The notes: generated from the sequence alone by a model not told the origin. DNA of 64,000 bases from Arthrobacter sp. Leaf69 (GCF_001422645.1 NZ_LMLR01000016.1:163538-227537); one strand, 5' to 3'. Positions 8,463 through 16,714 are shown, counted from the stretch's first letter. Numbers and translations are program-made.

Positions 8463-9927
8463 CTTGCCGGACGAGTCCCGGGCGGCGCGGCCCCTCTGGC
8501 GAAACCACGATTTCCTCCTCGCCAGCAGCGCCCGCTTTGTCGCCACGGCCGGCATGGGCGCCGTCATCGTCAGCGTCATGCTGCACCTGCAGAACCTCGC
8601 CGCCGCGGGCCAGACCTCGGTGGCCGGACCCTGGCTCATGGCGGCCTATCTGTTCTGCTCGGCGCTCCCCCTCGTGCTGCTCGCCCCGTGGGCCGGCCGG
8701 CTGGCGGACACTAGGGATTCCCGGACGCTGGCGACGGCGTCGTCCGTGGTAAGTGCCGCGGCGGTTGCCGGCATGGGTCTGGGCATGCAGTATCTGGACA
8801 ACTACCTTCCGGCACTGTTCGCCATGACTTTCCTCCTCGATACCGCCCAGGCGGTGGCCGGGCCCACCTGGCAGGCGCTGCTGCCCAGGATCGTCGGGGA
8901 AGAACGGACCCCCCGGGCGCTGGGCACCATGCAGGCAACCATCATGATCGCCGGCATGGTCGGACCGGCCGCAGGCGGGCTGCTCAGCGGCTCGGGCGGA
9001 TCCGGCCTGGTGTTCGCCGTGGCCAGTGCCAGCTACTTGGCAATGGGTGTGGCCGCCATGCTCATCCGGACCCGTCGTGGAACTGCCGCCGAGCGGGTCG
9101 GTAAGGACGTTCCCGCCCTGCTGGACGGCCTGCGCATTATCCGCCGGGACAGCCTGGTCTGGGCCCTGGTCCTCGGGGCCCTGTTCTTCATCACCGTCGG
9201 CGAGGCGACCAACGTCCTTGAAGTGTTCCTGGCCCGCGACGAGCTCGGCGCCACCGAAACCCAGTACGGGCTGCTGGCAGCCTCGTTCGGTCTCGGCATG
9301 GCTGCCGGGGCCGCGATGGCCGGCCGGATCAAGTCCCCGCCAACCAGGCTGCGCGTGCTGCTGGCCTCGATGGCGCTGACCTCCGCGTTCCTGGGAATCA
9401 TGGCCCTGGTGCCGAGTGTGGAACTACTGTTCGTGGCCTACACCGCCATGGGGGCCGCCTGCGGTGTGCTGAACGCGTGCTTCGGGGCGATCGCGATCCT
9501 GCGGATCCCGGAAAGCGGGCGCGGCCAGGCGATGGCGATCCTCGGAGGCCTGACCCGGGCCGTCTCCATCGGGGCGCTGGCCCTGGGCGGGCTGCTGGGC
9601 GCTCTGCTCCCCATCCGGATGAGTTTCCTGGTCACCGGGGTGGCCGGGGTCCTGGTGGCCCTGGGCGTCGCCGCGTATGTCCTGCCCCGCTTCGGCAGCG
9701 AGGGGGCAGCGGAACCGGCAGCCGACGCGGGGCCGGAGGCAGACGCCGCCCCGTCAGCCGGAATTAGCGCCTCAGGCAGGCAGCAGGAAGCCGTCGCGAA
9801 CCAGGTTCGCCACCTCGGTGAGGAGACCAGCGCGGAAGGTCTCGCCGTTCCAGTCCTCGCCCCCGCCCAGCAGCGCCTCCAGGGCGCCGATGATCTGCCC
9901 GACGGACAGGTCGCCGTCGCACGCTGA
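8443..9927 (+). CDS. MFS transporter, probable drug/metabolite exporter
   Basis: 494 residues with about 10-12 hydrophobic segments, the MFS_3/EntS-like class. The conserved A-like motif APWAGRLADTRDSRTLAT follows TM2-3, and TWQALLPRIVGEE lies mid-protein. Such proteins export small hydrophobic compounds by proton antiport; the substrate cannot be inferred. ATG 8443 is preferred over TTG 8434 because the -10 box ends seven bases before it. The C-terminal 50 residues, beyond about residue 443, are hydrophilic and are read from DNA antisense to the end of the convergent methyltransferase gene. The tail may be an extension gained by loss of an earlier stop. Confidence 0.88.
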   Translation: MKQILHNLPDESRAARPLWRNHDFLLASSARFVATAGMGAVIVSVMLHLQNLAAAGQTSVAGPWLMAAYLFCSALPLVLLAPWAGRLADTRDSRTLATASSVVSAAAVAGMGLGMQYLDNYLPALFAMTFLLDTAQAVAGPTWQALLPRIVGEERTPRALGTMQATIMIAGMVGPAAGGLLSGSGGSGLVFAVASASYLAMGVAAMLIRTRRGTAAERVGKDVPALLDGLRIIRRDSLVWALVLGALFFITVGEATNVLEVFLARDELGATETQYGLLAASFGLGMAAGAAMAGRIKSPPTRLRVLLASMALTSAFLGIMALVPSVELLFVAYTAMGAACGVLNACFGAIAILRIPESGRGQAMAILGGLTRAVSIGALALGGLLGALLPIRMSFLVTGVAGVLVALGVAAYVLPRFGSEGAAEPAADAGPEADAAPSAGISASGRQQEAVANQVRHLGEETSAEGLAVPVLAPAQQRLQGADDLPDGQVAVAR

Positions 9928-11427
9928 AACAAAGCCGGCCAGCTCGGTGCTCAGCAAGTTGGTGCGACGCAGGCCAGCACCCTGGCGCAGCAGGATGACG
10001 CCGGGGTGTTCGGCGCCCGGGCGCTGGTGCCGCTCCTCGGTGACGTCCTCGGCCACCAGCAGGTGCGCGGCCGCCAGATCGTTAACGGCCAGCCAGTCGG
10101 CGCGTTCCACCGCGGCACCCAGGTGCGAGCCGACGGGCTGCTCGATCGGATAGGTGATCTCCTCGAAGCGCCTCAGGACCGGGTCCCCGGCGGGACGCCT
10201 CAGCCAGATCATTCCGAAGCCGATGGCATCAACGCCGCGGGAGGCGAAGTCGTCCAGGTAGGCGGCGTACGAGTCCTGGTAGAGCCTCCGGTCCCTCGCC
10301 TCGGAGGCGTCCTGCAGCCAGGTCTCGGCGTACTGCTCCGGGCTGACCTGCTCACGCTGGATGAACCAGACGTCCGCGTCCGGACTGGCCCAGCTTTGCG
10401 GCCGTTCGGCCCAGTCAGCGCCCGCCGGGATCTCCCAGTTGCCCAAAAGCTGGGCTGTTCCGCCAGGAGCCAGCACCAAAGGCAGGGCCCGGACCAGCGC
10501 GGCGACGATGTCATCGCCCGGCAGGCCGCCGTCGCGGTACGTGAACTGGTCCGCGGCGGACTCGCCCGGGGTGCGCGGCGTGATCACGAACGGCGGGTTG
10601 GAGACCACCAGCTCAAACTCCTCACCCGTCACGGGGTCGAGCAGGGAGCCCCGGCGCAGGCTCACGCGGGCTTCCAGATCGGCCGGGTCCAGGTGGAGCT
10701 CGCCGGCGTTGAGCAGCAGGTTGAAGCGGGTGAACGCCAGGGCGCGGTCCGAGATGTCGGTGGCCGTCACGTGCTCAGCGTGGTGCAGCAGGTGGAATGT
10801 CTGGATGCCGCATCCGGTGCCGAGGTCCAGCGCCCGGGCCGCGTGCCGTCGGGCGGTGACCTGCACCAGGGTGGTGGACGCCTGTCCGATCCCGAGCACG
10901 TGGTCGTGGCGCAGGACGCCCGGGCGCTGGTGGGCGGCCAGATCGCTCGCCACCCAGAGTTCCGCCCCGCCGCCAGTGTTTTCCCCCTGGGCGTTATCCC
11001 CCTGGGCGTCTTCCCCGGCGGCTCCGTCCCAGCCGTACGGCCGCAGATCCACCTTCGCCTGGACCCGGCCCTCCGTTGCCGGCTCTACGAGGCCCAGCTC
11101 CAGCAGCCCCTGCGTGCGGACCCCGGGCAGGGCGGCGTCGAGTGTTGCGGCCGGCTGCGGTTCGGCCAGCAGCCAGAGACGGACGACGGCGGCGAGCGCC
11201 GCCGTCGTCGGCTCCCCGTGGCACGCCTTTTCGGTGACAATCAGCGCGGGAACGAGCTGATCCCGGCTGAGGGCGCTGTGCGCGGCAGGGCCGAGGAGTG
11301 CGGCGACGCCGTCAACGGTGTAGCCGATGCCGCGCAGGTCCCGGGCCAGGGAATCGAGCAGGTCGGGGAGATCGCTGCGGGGGGCGTCGGGGGTGTTGCC
11401 TGCCGTGAAATGCGTTGAGGGAGTCAC
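9772..11427 (-). CDS. class I SAM-dependent methyltransferase (DUF7059-type N-terminus)
   Basis: 551 residues. The central Rossmann methyltransferase has the SAM-binding loop ALDLGTGCGIQTFHLL and the motif VVSNPPFVITPRTP. NPPF/NPPY motifs mark enzymes that methylate an exocyclic or amide nitrogen, as in HemK and N6-adenine methyltransferases. An N-terminal helical domain of about 170 residues (VDGVAALLGPAAHSALSRDQ) and a C-terminal domain flank it, as in uncharacterised actinobacterial homologues. The substrate may be protein or RNA; this is not resolved. GTG 11427 lies six bases after TAAACT (11434-11439 on the minus strand), suggesting leaderless initiation. Confidence 0.85.
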   Translation of the reverse strand: MTPSTHFTAGNTPDAPRSDLPDLLDSLARDLRGIGYTVDGVAALLGPAAHSALSRDQLVPALIVTEKACHGEPTTAALAAVVRLWLLAEPQPAATLDAALPGVRTQGLLELGLVEPATEGRVQAKVDLRPYGWDGAAGEDAQGDNAQGENTGGGAELWVASDLAAHQRPGVLRHDHVLGIGQASTTLVQVTARRHAARALDLGTGCGIQTFHLLHHAEHVTATDISDRALAFTRFNLLLNAGELHLDPADLEARVSLRRGSLLDPVTGEEFELVVSNPPFVITPRTPGESAADQFTYRDGGLPGDDIVAALVRALPLVLAPGGTAQLLGNWEIPAGADWAERPQSWASPDADVWFIQREQVSPEQYAETWLQDASEARDRRLYQDSYAAYLDDFASRGVDAIGFGMIWLRRPAGDPVLRRFEEITYPIEQPVGSHLGAAVERADWLAVNDLAAAHLLVAEDVTEERHQRPGAEHPGVILLRQGAGLRRTNLLSTELAGFVSACDGDLSVGQIIGALEALLGGGEDWNGETFRAGLLTEVANLVRDGFLLPA

Positions 11428-11500
11428 CGGACAAGTTTAGTCCCGGCCGCGGCGGCCGCGGCGGTCCCGGGCGCCGGGCACTTAACGGCCGGCCACCGGA

Positions 11501-11550
11501 GCGGGCACAAAAGGGTCCGACCCCCGGGCGGGCACAAAAGGGTCCGACCC
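11501..11550. repeat. tandem pair of 23-bp repeats centred on GGGTCCGACCC
   Basis: Two identical 23-bp copies (11501-11523 and 11528-11550) begin GCGGGCACAAAAG and end with GGGTCCGACCC, itself a near-perfect palindrome. They lie between the MerR gene and the methyltransferase gene, and the second touches the MerR stop codon. They could act as a terminator or protein-binding site, or be a dispersed intergenic repeat. Confidence 0.7.
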
Positions 11551-12320
11551 TAGAGGTGCTTCGCGGCATAGATCTGCAAGGCGTCACGGACGAACATTAC
11601 CCCGGCTTCGCCGCCGTAGTTCGCGGCGAAGCGCGGATCGGCAACGTACATCTCGCCGAGTCCGGTGACGTAGTCCTTCACATCGCCGCTGCCACCAGCC
11701 GCGGACGCCGAGGCAGGTGTGCCGGGAATCCCGGTCAGCCATTCGACCTGTCGCCGGGCCAACTCCTGCGCCTCCGCACTGCCCGCTGAGACACCCGATT
11801 CGGCCGCCGCAATCCAGTCGCTGCCCAGCTGCCGGGAACGCTGCTTCCACGTCTCCTTCTCGGCAGGAGCCATCCCGCGCCACCACGCGTCGCTTTTCGC
11901 GAACGCGTCCTTGCCCCAGCGCTCCTCCACCTCGTCCTTGTAGCGGGTGTGGTCGAAGCCGTCGAACATGTGTTCCGCCATGATCTGTCCTCCATCCTTT
12001 AGTGCTTCCATCGTCTGCCGGACCGACACAATCTGACGTGCCAGCCGGTCCTGTTCCTGCCGCAGCCAGTCAAGGTGGCGGCCCAGCGCCTGTTCGACAT
12101 CGGGCTCGTGGTCGAGGATTTCGGCGATTGCCGGCAGCCCGAGCCCGAGGTCCCGCAGGAGCAGGATGCGCTGCAGCCGCACCAGAGTCGACTGGTCGTA
12201 AAACCGGTAGCCGTTGCCTCCAGTCCTGCTGGGTTTGAGCAGCCCGATGTCGTCATAGTGGCGCAGCGTCCGGCTGGTAGTCCCAGCGGTTCGGGCGATC
12301 TGCTGCACGGACCATTCCAT
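11550..12320 (-). CDS. MerR family regulator with TipAS ligand domain
   Basis: 256 residues. The MerR winged helix occupies residues 1-75 (MEWSVQQIARTAGTTSRTLR, HYDDIGLLKPSRTGGNGYRFY). A dimerisation coiled coil follows near 80-115. The C-terminal half is a TipAS domain (AEHMFDGFDHTRYKDEVEER, WGKDAFAKSDAWW). TipAS domains bind cyclic thiopeptide-like antibiotics in Streptomyces TipAL and related compounds in other members. No adjacent export gene is evident, so it may mainly regulate itself; a textbook MerR promoter with a 19-bp spacer lies upstream (12392-12422). Confidence 0.93.
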   Translation of the reverse strand: MEWSVQQIARTAGTTSRTLRHYDDIGLLKPSRTGGNGYRFYDQSTLVRLQRILLLRDLGLGLPAIAEILDHEPDVEQALGRHLDWLRQEQDRLARQIVSVRQTMEALKDGGQIMAEHMFDGFDHTRYKDEVEERWGKDAFAKSDAWWRGMAPAEKETWKQRSRQLGSDWIAAAESGVSAGSAEAQELARRQVEWLTGIPGTPASASAAGGSGDVKDYVTGLGEMYVADPRFAANYGGEAGVMFVRDALQIYAAKHL

Positions 12321-12391
12321 CTGGCTGCCTCCCTCCGCTTCGCCGCCGGCCCTGTCCGGGCCTGGCCGGCCCCGTCCGGGCCGGTAATCCG

Positions 12392-12422
12392 ATGCTAGAG
12401 GTTGACGCTACGTCAAGGTCAA
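12392..12422 (-). promoter_or_regulatory. MerR-type promoter with palindromic 19-bp spacer
   Basis: Read on the minus strand: -35 TTGACC (12422-12417), a 19-bp spacer containing the perfect inverted repeat TTGACG-TAG-CGTCAA (12416-12402), then -10 TAGCAT (12397-12392). Overlong 19-bp spacers with a central palindrome are the diagnostic MerR-family activation site. It points into the MerR/TipAS gene, so autoregulation is expected. Confidence 0.8.
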
Positions 12423-12473
12423 GGGGTGCGCGCCGGCCGGGAGGGCCCCTGCGGCCTGCAGTAGCATGGTGGC

Positions 12474-12545
12474 ATGCACACGCAGCAGCGATTTATCAGC
12501 CCTCGGCCGCTTTCCGGCCGCACGGGCTTCCAGTCGCGCGCATAA
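12474..12545 (+). CDS. putative leader peptide upstream of PheS-like ligase
   Basis: A 23-codon reading frame beginning MHTQQRF and ending GFQSRA, with ATG at 12474 and TAA at 12543-12545. A TAGCAT box (12462-12467) ends exactly six bases before the ATG, so it is probably translated from the very 5' end of the transcript. The stop is followed at once by a GC-rich hairpin and then the ligase gene, the layout of a transcription or translation attenuator. It has two Phe codons (TTT, TTC) and four Arg codons, including a rare CGA, but no long run of one amino acid. Coding status is inferred from layout only. Confidence 0.55.
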   Translation: MHTQQRFISPRPLSGRTGFQSRA

Positions 12546-12548
12546 CTG

Positions 12549-12580
12549 CAGCCGCCGGGGTCCGTCCGGTGCAGCGGCTG
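12549..12580 (+). promoter_or_regulatory. candidate attenuator hairpin
   Basis: CAGCCGC (12549-12555) pairs with GCGGCTG (12574-12580), and inner CCGG segments may lengthen the stem. It starts four bases after the leader-peptide stop codon and ends 43 bases before the ligase ATG. No U-tract follows, so control by translation or Rho is as likely as intrinsic termination. Confidence 0.45.
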
Positions 12581-12623
12581 AGGGTGAAGCTCCCCCTCCC
12601 GCACTCACGACCAAGGACCCCAC

Positions 12624-13781
12624 ATGAAGACCTATCTGACCCCCACCGAGCTGCAATCCGCCCTGGAACTCCGCGATTTGGCCGATCCCGAGCAGGGGCC
12701 TCACGCGATGTCCCTGCTACTGGCGGACATCACAAGGGCACTGGAACGCCTTTGGAACATCGAGGCGGAAACCCACCGGCTCAGCCCCCTCGTCGCGACC
12801 GCCGACAACTACGACCGCCTGGGCTACTCCCCTCACGACGCCACCCGTGATTCGCGCTACTCCCGCCATGTCAGCCCCACGGTGATGCTGCGGAGCCACA
12901 CCTCGGCCGGCGTGCCGGCCTTGCTGGACTCGCTCCGCACAGAAATGGGCCACTATGACCGGCTGCACGCATTGCCCGGCCTGGTGTACCGGCGGGACTC
13001 GATCGACCGCACCCACGTCGGCGCTCCGCACCAGGTGGACCTGTGGAGACTGAAAGCGCGCGGCCTGCTCGGCGCCGCCGAACTGGACCAGATGATGGCT
13101 GCCGTCGTGGAGGCGGTCCTTCCGGCCTCCTTGCACCCGGATGTCGAATGGCGCGCGAGCCCCGCAACCCACAGCTACACGGACACCGGCAGGCAGCTTG
13201 ACGTGCTGGTGACCCAGCCGGACGGCGGCCGGGAATGGCTGGAACTGGCCGAATGCGGCCTTGTCGCCGCGCAGGTTCTCCGCGGCTCCGGGCTGGATCC
13301 GCGTCGCTGGGCCGGCCTCGCCCTGGGCTTGGGCCTGGACCGTGCGCTGATGCTGCGCAAGGGAATCCGGGACATCCGGCTCCTGCGCGCAGCGAACCCC
13401 GACATCCAGGCGCAGCTGCTGGACCTGCTCCCCTACCGCCCGGTGTCGGTCATGCCGGAGGTCAGGCGCGATCTGTCCCTCGTGCTCGGCTCCGCGGCCG
13501 AGGCCGACGTCGAACTGCTGGGTGATCGCGCGCGGACGGCCCTCGGGACGGAGGCCGACGTCCTGTCTGCGCTGGAGGTCAGGGCAGTCACCTCGGCGCC
13601 GGCGCTTCCGCCGGCCGCCGTCGAACGGCTCCGTCTCGCTCCGGACCAGGTGAATGTGCTGCTGCGGCTAGTGCTGCAGCCGCTGGACCGGACGCTGACG
13701 GACGGCGAGGCCAACCGCTTGCGGGACCGCGTGTACCTGGCCCTGCACCGGGGCCGGGTGCTGGAGCTCACCGCGGAGTAA
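12624..13781 (+). CDS. single-chain PheS-like ligase (SrmL-type)
   Basis: 385 residues that combine a class II synthetase core resembling the PheRS alpha subunit with a C-terminal ferredoxin-fold anticodon-binding-like domain. The core includes SPTVMLRSHTSAGVPALL, motif 2-like LPGLVYRRDSIDRTHVG and motif 3-like GLALGLGLDRALMLRKGI. The C-terminal domain (about residues 275-380) has YRPVSVMPEVRRDLSLVLG and TDGEANRLRDRVYLALH. Mitochondrial PheRS has the same single-chain order. Actinobacteria also have normal PheST elsewhere, so this is the paralogue known as a PheS-related ligase of unknown substrate. Start ATG 12624 has AAGGA six bases upstream. The preceding leader peptide and hairpin suggest control by amino-acid or tRNA supply. 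Confidence 0.82.
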   Translation: MKTYLTPTELQSALELRDLADPEQGPHAMSLLLADITRALERLWNIEAETHRLSPLVATADNYDRLGYSPHDATRDSRYSRHVSPTVMLRSHTSAGVPALLDSLRTEMGHYDRLHALPGLVYRRDSIDRTHVGAPHQVDLWRLKARGLLGAAELDQMMAAVVEAVLPASLHPDVEWRASPATHSYTDTGRQLDVLVTQPDGGREWLELAECGLVAAQVLRGSGLDPRRWAGLALGLGLDRALMLRKGIRDIRLLRAANPDIQAQLLDLLPYRPVSVMPEVRRDLSLVLGSAAEADVELLGDRARTALGTEADVLSALEVRAVTSAPALPPAAVERLRLAPDQVNVLLRLVLQPLDRTLTDGEANRLRDRVYLALHRGRVLELTAE

Positions 13782-13839
13782 GGCGGGTCCGGGCGCGGGA
13801 GGAACCGGGTGCCGCCGTCATCGGCGGTAAGTTGGAGGA

Positions 13840-14295
13840 ATGCTCTTCCCCATTTCCCGCCGCGCCCGGGCCATCCTGCAGCGCGCATCTGGCGTCGCGG
13901 CGGGCGCCGCCATCGTACTTGCCGCCGCAGCATGCTCCCCGGCCGGTTCCATCGAGTCGGCCGATGTGCCGGCGTGGAAGGCCACCGCCCTTCCTTCGGC
14001 CGACGGCACGGTGCTCGAGGACGCGGGCAAGATCCTCAACCGGGAACCGATCGTGAAGACCGCCCCCGGGTTCGGGGCGGGCACCTACATCCTGACGATC
14101 ACCTGCGACGGCGGGGGCAAGGCCTTCTTCGACGTCACCCTCGACGGCGCCCGGCTGGCCGAGGCCGGAGCGGCCTGCAACGGCAGCCGGGAGGCGGCAC
14201 GCATCAAGGTCCCCGCCGACGGCACGCTCCGCATCAGTACATCGAGTGTTGACGCTCCGCTGATCTACGCCTACCAGCTGGCGCCTGCGGCGTAG
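13840..14295 (+). CDS. small lipoprotein, first of three tandem paralogues
   Basis: 151 residues with a lipoprotein signal peptide; the lipobox is LAAAAC with the lipidated Cys at residue 32. The mature part is a short beta-rich domain with GTYILTITCDGGG and a second cysteine (Cys89 and Cys113) likely to form a disulfide. No family is recognised. The next two genes share the same plan, GxY plus Cys, then a Cys 24-27 residues later. Its ATG follows TAAGTT (13828-13833) by six bases; the intervening GGAGGA could also serve as a ribosome binding site. Confidence 0.8.
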   Translation: MLFPISRRARAILQRASGVAAGAAIVLAAAACSPAGSIESADVPAWKATALPSADGTVLEDAGKILNREPIVKTAPGFGAGTYILTITCDGGGKAFFDVTLDGARLAEAGAACNGSREAARIKVPADGTLRISTSSVDAPLIYAYQLAPAA

Positions 14296-14359
14296 GAGCG
14301 CGCCGGCCACGAGGGCCGCTGTGACTTGCGCCCGCGACCCCCGCGGCTAGGCTCGGTGC

Positions 14360-14935
14360 ATGTCTGCTACTGGGGGTACGCACTGGAAGGTCCGCACTGC
14401 GCTGCTGCTGACGGCGGGCGCCGTCGCTGCGGGGCTGGCGGGGTGTGAATACGCCGACGACGTCGGAACCGTACCGGCCGCGGCCGGCCCGTCCGCCCGC
14501 ACTCCCGCGGCCAGCGCGCCGCTGCCTACCCGGGATCCGGAACTCGTTGCCGCCGAAACCCGCAACCTGTTGACGTTGGATGCTGTCCTCGGCGGGTTGC
14601 CGGAAGGTCTCCTGTTCGGCGGCTCGGGCGGAATCGGCGACACGAGCAGCGGGGGATTCTCGGTGTCGGGCGAAATTTCCCGGGCCGGCCGATACAAGAT
14701 CTCCGCGGCCTGCATCGGGGCGCCGGACGCGCATTTGTCCGTCATCCAGGGCGCCCGCGAGGGCGGCACCCTCCTGGAGCGCAACCTCGACTGCGGCAGC
14801 GTGACCGGAGCGCTGCTGGTCCTGGAACCCGGGGATGTCTCGGCTCACCTTGTCCGCTATGGCGGAGGCGTCCCCGGGCCAGCGACCGGCGCTGTCGCAG
14901 GCATCCGGATCAGCTTCGACGGGCCGGGGCGGTAA
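14360..14935 (+). CDS. small lipoprotein, second of three tandem paralogues
   Basis: 191 residues. The signal peptide ends in the lipobox LAGC (Cys29), followed by an Ala/Pro-rich linker to about residue 60. The C-terminal domain contains GRYKISAACIGAPDAHLSV with Cys118 and Cys145, matching the paired-cysteine layout of both neighbours, but it is the most divergent of the three. Function is unknown; it is expected on the outer face of the membrane. Its own promoter is suggested by TAGGCT (14348-14353) six bases before the ATG. Confidence 0.78.
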   Translation: MSATGGTHWKVRTALLLTAGAVAAGLAGCEYADDVGTVPAAAGPSARTPAASAPLPTRDPELVAAETRNLLTLDAVLGGLPEGLLFGGSGGIGDTSSGGFSVSGEISRAGRYKISAACIGAPDAHLSVIQGAREGGTLLERNLDCGSVTGALLVLEPGDVSAHLVRYGGGVPGPATGAVAGIRISFDGPGR

Positions 14936-15009
14936 TCACCGGAGCGCCGCGTCCGGCGCCCGCCGTCGGACTCTGGCGGACAGGACGCCGGCGGGCTTAA
15001 AGTCAGCAT

Positions 15010-15543
15010 ATGCCCGCTCTTCCAGCGCAGGGCGTTCCCCGCACCCGCACGGCATCCGCCGTGGGAATCCTGCTTGTGCTGGGAACGGCACTGTCCGGCT
15101 GTGCCTACGAATACGACGAGGACTTTTCCAGCGGGAGCTCGTCCGCCTCCGCCCCGGCATTCACCGACGCGGCACTGCCGCGGGACCCCGCCTTGAACCG
15201 GCCGGTCTCCGGCGCGGAACTCGACGAGTGGGCCGCGGAGGTGCTGCCCGACGCCGACGGGGAAGTCTTCCACTCCAACTACGGTGTCTTGGAGGCCGGG
15301 GAGGAACGGGAGGAGACCACCGCGAAACTGCCCGAGGGCACGTATGCCTTGACCTTGGCCTGCCGGGGCCCGCGACGGGTGTCGTTCAACGTCAGCCATG
15401 GCGACCTCGACCTGGTGGACTTGAACCTTCGTTGCGGGACCTCACGGGTCAACGTGGTCTACCTGCCCGCCGACGCCGTGCTCCACATCGCGGTGGAGGC
15501 GCGGAGGGGCGCCAACTTCGCCTACCGCGTGAGCCTGATCTGA
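15010..15543 (+). CDS. small lipoprotein, third of three tandem paralogues
   Basis: 177 residues. The lipobox is LSGC with Cys31; a Ser-rich, acidic linker follows (YEYDEDFSSGSSS). The C-terminal domain has GTYALTLACRGPRRVSFNV, with Cys118 and Cys142 spaced 24 residues apart, exactly as in the first paralogue. TAAAGT (14998-15003) lies six bases upstream of the ATG, so each member of the trio seems to have its own leaderless promoter. No database family is recognised from the sequence. Confidence 0.78.
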   Translation: MPALPAQGVPRTRTASAVGILLVLGTALSGCAYEYDEDFSSGSSSASAPAFTDAALPRDPALNRPVSGAELDEWAAEVLPDADGEVFHSNYGVLEAGEEREETTAKLPEGTYALTLACRGPRRVSFNVSHGDLDLVDLNLRCGTSRVNVVYLPADAVLHIAVEARRGANFAYRVSLI

Positions 15544-15603
15544 CGCTTCCGGCTCAGCGGTCAGCCAGGGCAAGGGCCCGGCCGGACGCGAGGCCGCAGG
15601 GTG

Positions 15604-16497
15604 TCAGGCCGCGCAGCCGTCCGGGCAACGGAGCGTCTCCGGGCTGGCGCCGCAGTCCTTGCAGTAGAGCGTCAGCGTGCGGCAGGACGGGTTGGAGCAA
15701 TTCTCGAATTTGCTCGTGGGCGCCGAGCAGCGGACGCATTCGCCGATGGTTTTCGCGTCCTCGCTGAATTCCAGGTGCATGCGCTTGTCGAACACGTAGA
15801 GGGAGCCCTCCCACAGGCCCTGGTCCTTGAAGGTTTCGCCGTAGCGGACAATCCCGCCGTCCAGCTGGTAGACCTCCTTGAACCCGCGGTTCACCATGAG
15901 GCTGGAAAGGACCTCACAACGGATACCGCCGGTGCAGTAGGTCACCACCGGTTTGTCCTTGAGCGCGTCGTACTTGCCCGAGTCGAGTTCCTTGATGAAG
16001 TCGTGGGTGGTGGCCACGTCCGGAACGATCGCGTCCTTGAATTTGCCGATCTGGGCCTCGAAGCCGTTGCGGCCGTCGAAAAACACGACCTCCTCGCCGG
16101 ACTCCTTCCGCTCTTCTACGAGCTGGTGCAGTTCCTCGGGTTTGAGGTGCTTTCCGCCGCCGACGACGCCGCCGGCATCGACCTTGAGCTCGCCCGGCGC
16201 GCCGAAGGACACAACCTCGTCGCGGACCTTGACGCTTAGCCGGGGGAAGTCCGCGGCGCCGCCGTCGGACCACTTCACGTCGATGCCGTGGAAGCCCTTG
16301 TATTCGCGGGTTGTCTTGACGTACTGCTTGACGGCGTTCAGCTCGCCGCCGACGGTCGCGTTGATGCCGTCCTTGGAGATGATGATGCGGCCCGTCAGGC
16401 CGAGCTTCTCGCAGAGGGCACGCTGCCAGAGCCGGATGGCGTCCGGGTCCGCGAGAGGGGTAAAGCCGTAAAAGAGCACAATTCTGTTCAAAGCCAC
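15604..16497 (-). CDS. trhO: tRNA uridine(34) hydroxylase (rhodanese family)
   Basis: 297 residues, typical of TrhO/YceA, which hydroxylates U34 of certain tRNAs on the way to 5-methoxyuridine or carboxymethoxyuridine derivatives. The N-terminus has an acylphosphatase-like domain (IVLFYGFTPLADPDAIRLWQ). A rhodanese domain follows, with catalytic cysteine in VVTYCTGGIRCEVLSS. Near the C-terminus, a Cys-rich segment (CVRCSAPTSKFENCSNPSC and nearby CKDCG) probably binds zinc and is found in many actinobacterial members. It is convergent with the lipoprotein gene and divergent from the GNAT gene. Confidence 0.92.
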   Translation of the reverse strand: MALNRIVLFYGFTPLADPDAIRLWQRALCEKLGLTGRIIISKDGINATVGGELNAVKQYVKTTREYKGFHGIDVKWSDGGAADFPRLSVKVRDEVVSFGAPGELKVDAGGVVGGGKHLKPEELHQLVEERKESGEEVVFFDGRNGFEAQIGKFKDAIVPDVATTHDFIKELDSGKYDALKDKPVVTYCTGGIRCEVLSSLMVNRGFKEVYQLDGGIVRYGETFKDQGLWEGSLYVFDKRMHLEFSEDAKTIGECVRCSAPTSKFENCSNPSCRTLTLYCKDCGASPETLRCPDGCAA

Positions 16498-16714
16498 GTT
16501 TTAAGGGTACTGGGTGGACAAAAAAGCAGGGCAGCCGGGGCACCCCCGTGGCCGTCCTGGGGCCCTTCAGCCGGGCAGTTCCGCCAAACCGGAGCTGTTG
16601 TCCAGTCGCGGCCGCACCGGCAGCGACGGAGACTTGGATCACAATTGCGTAAGCAAGGCCCGTTCCCGGACCCGGCCCCTGTTACTTGTGGCGGGGCTGG
16701 AATACGCTCATCAC

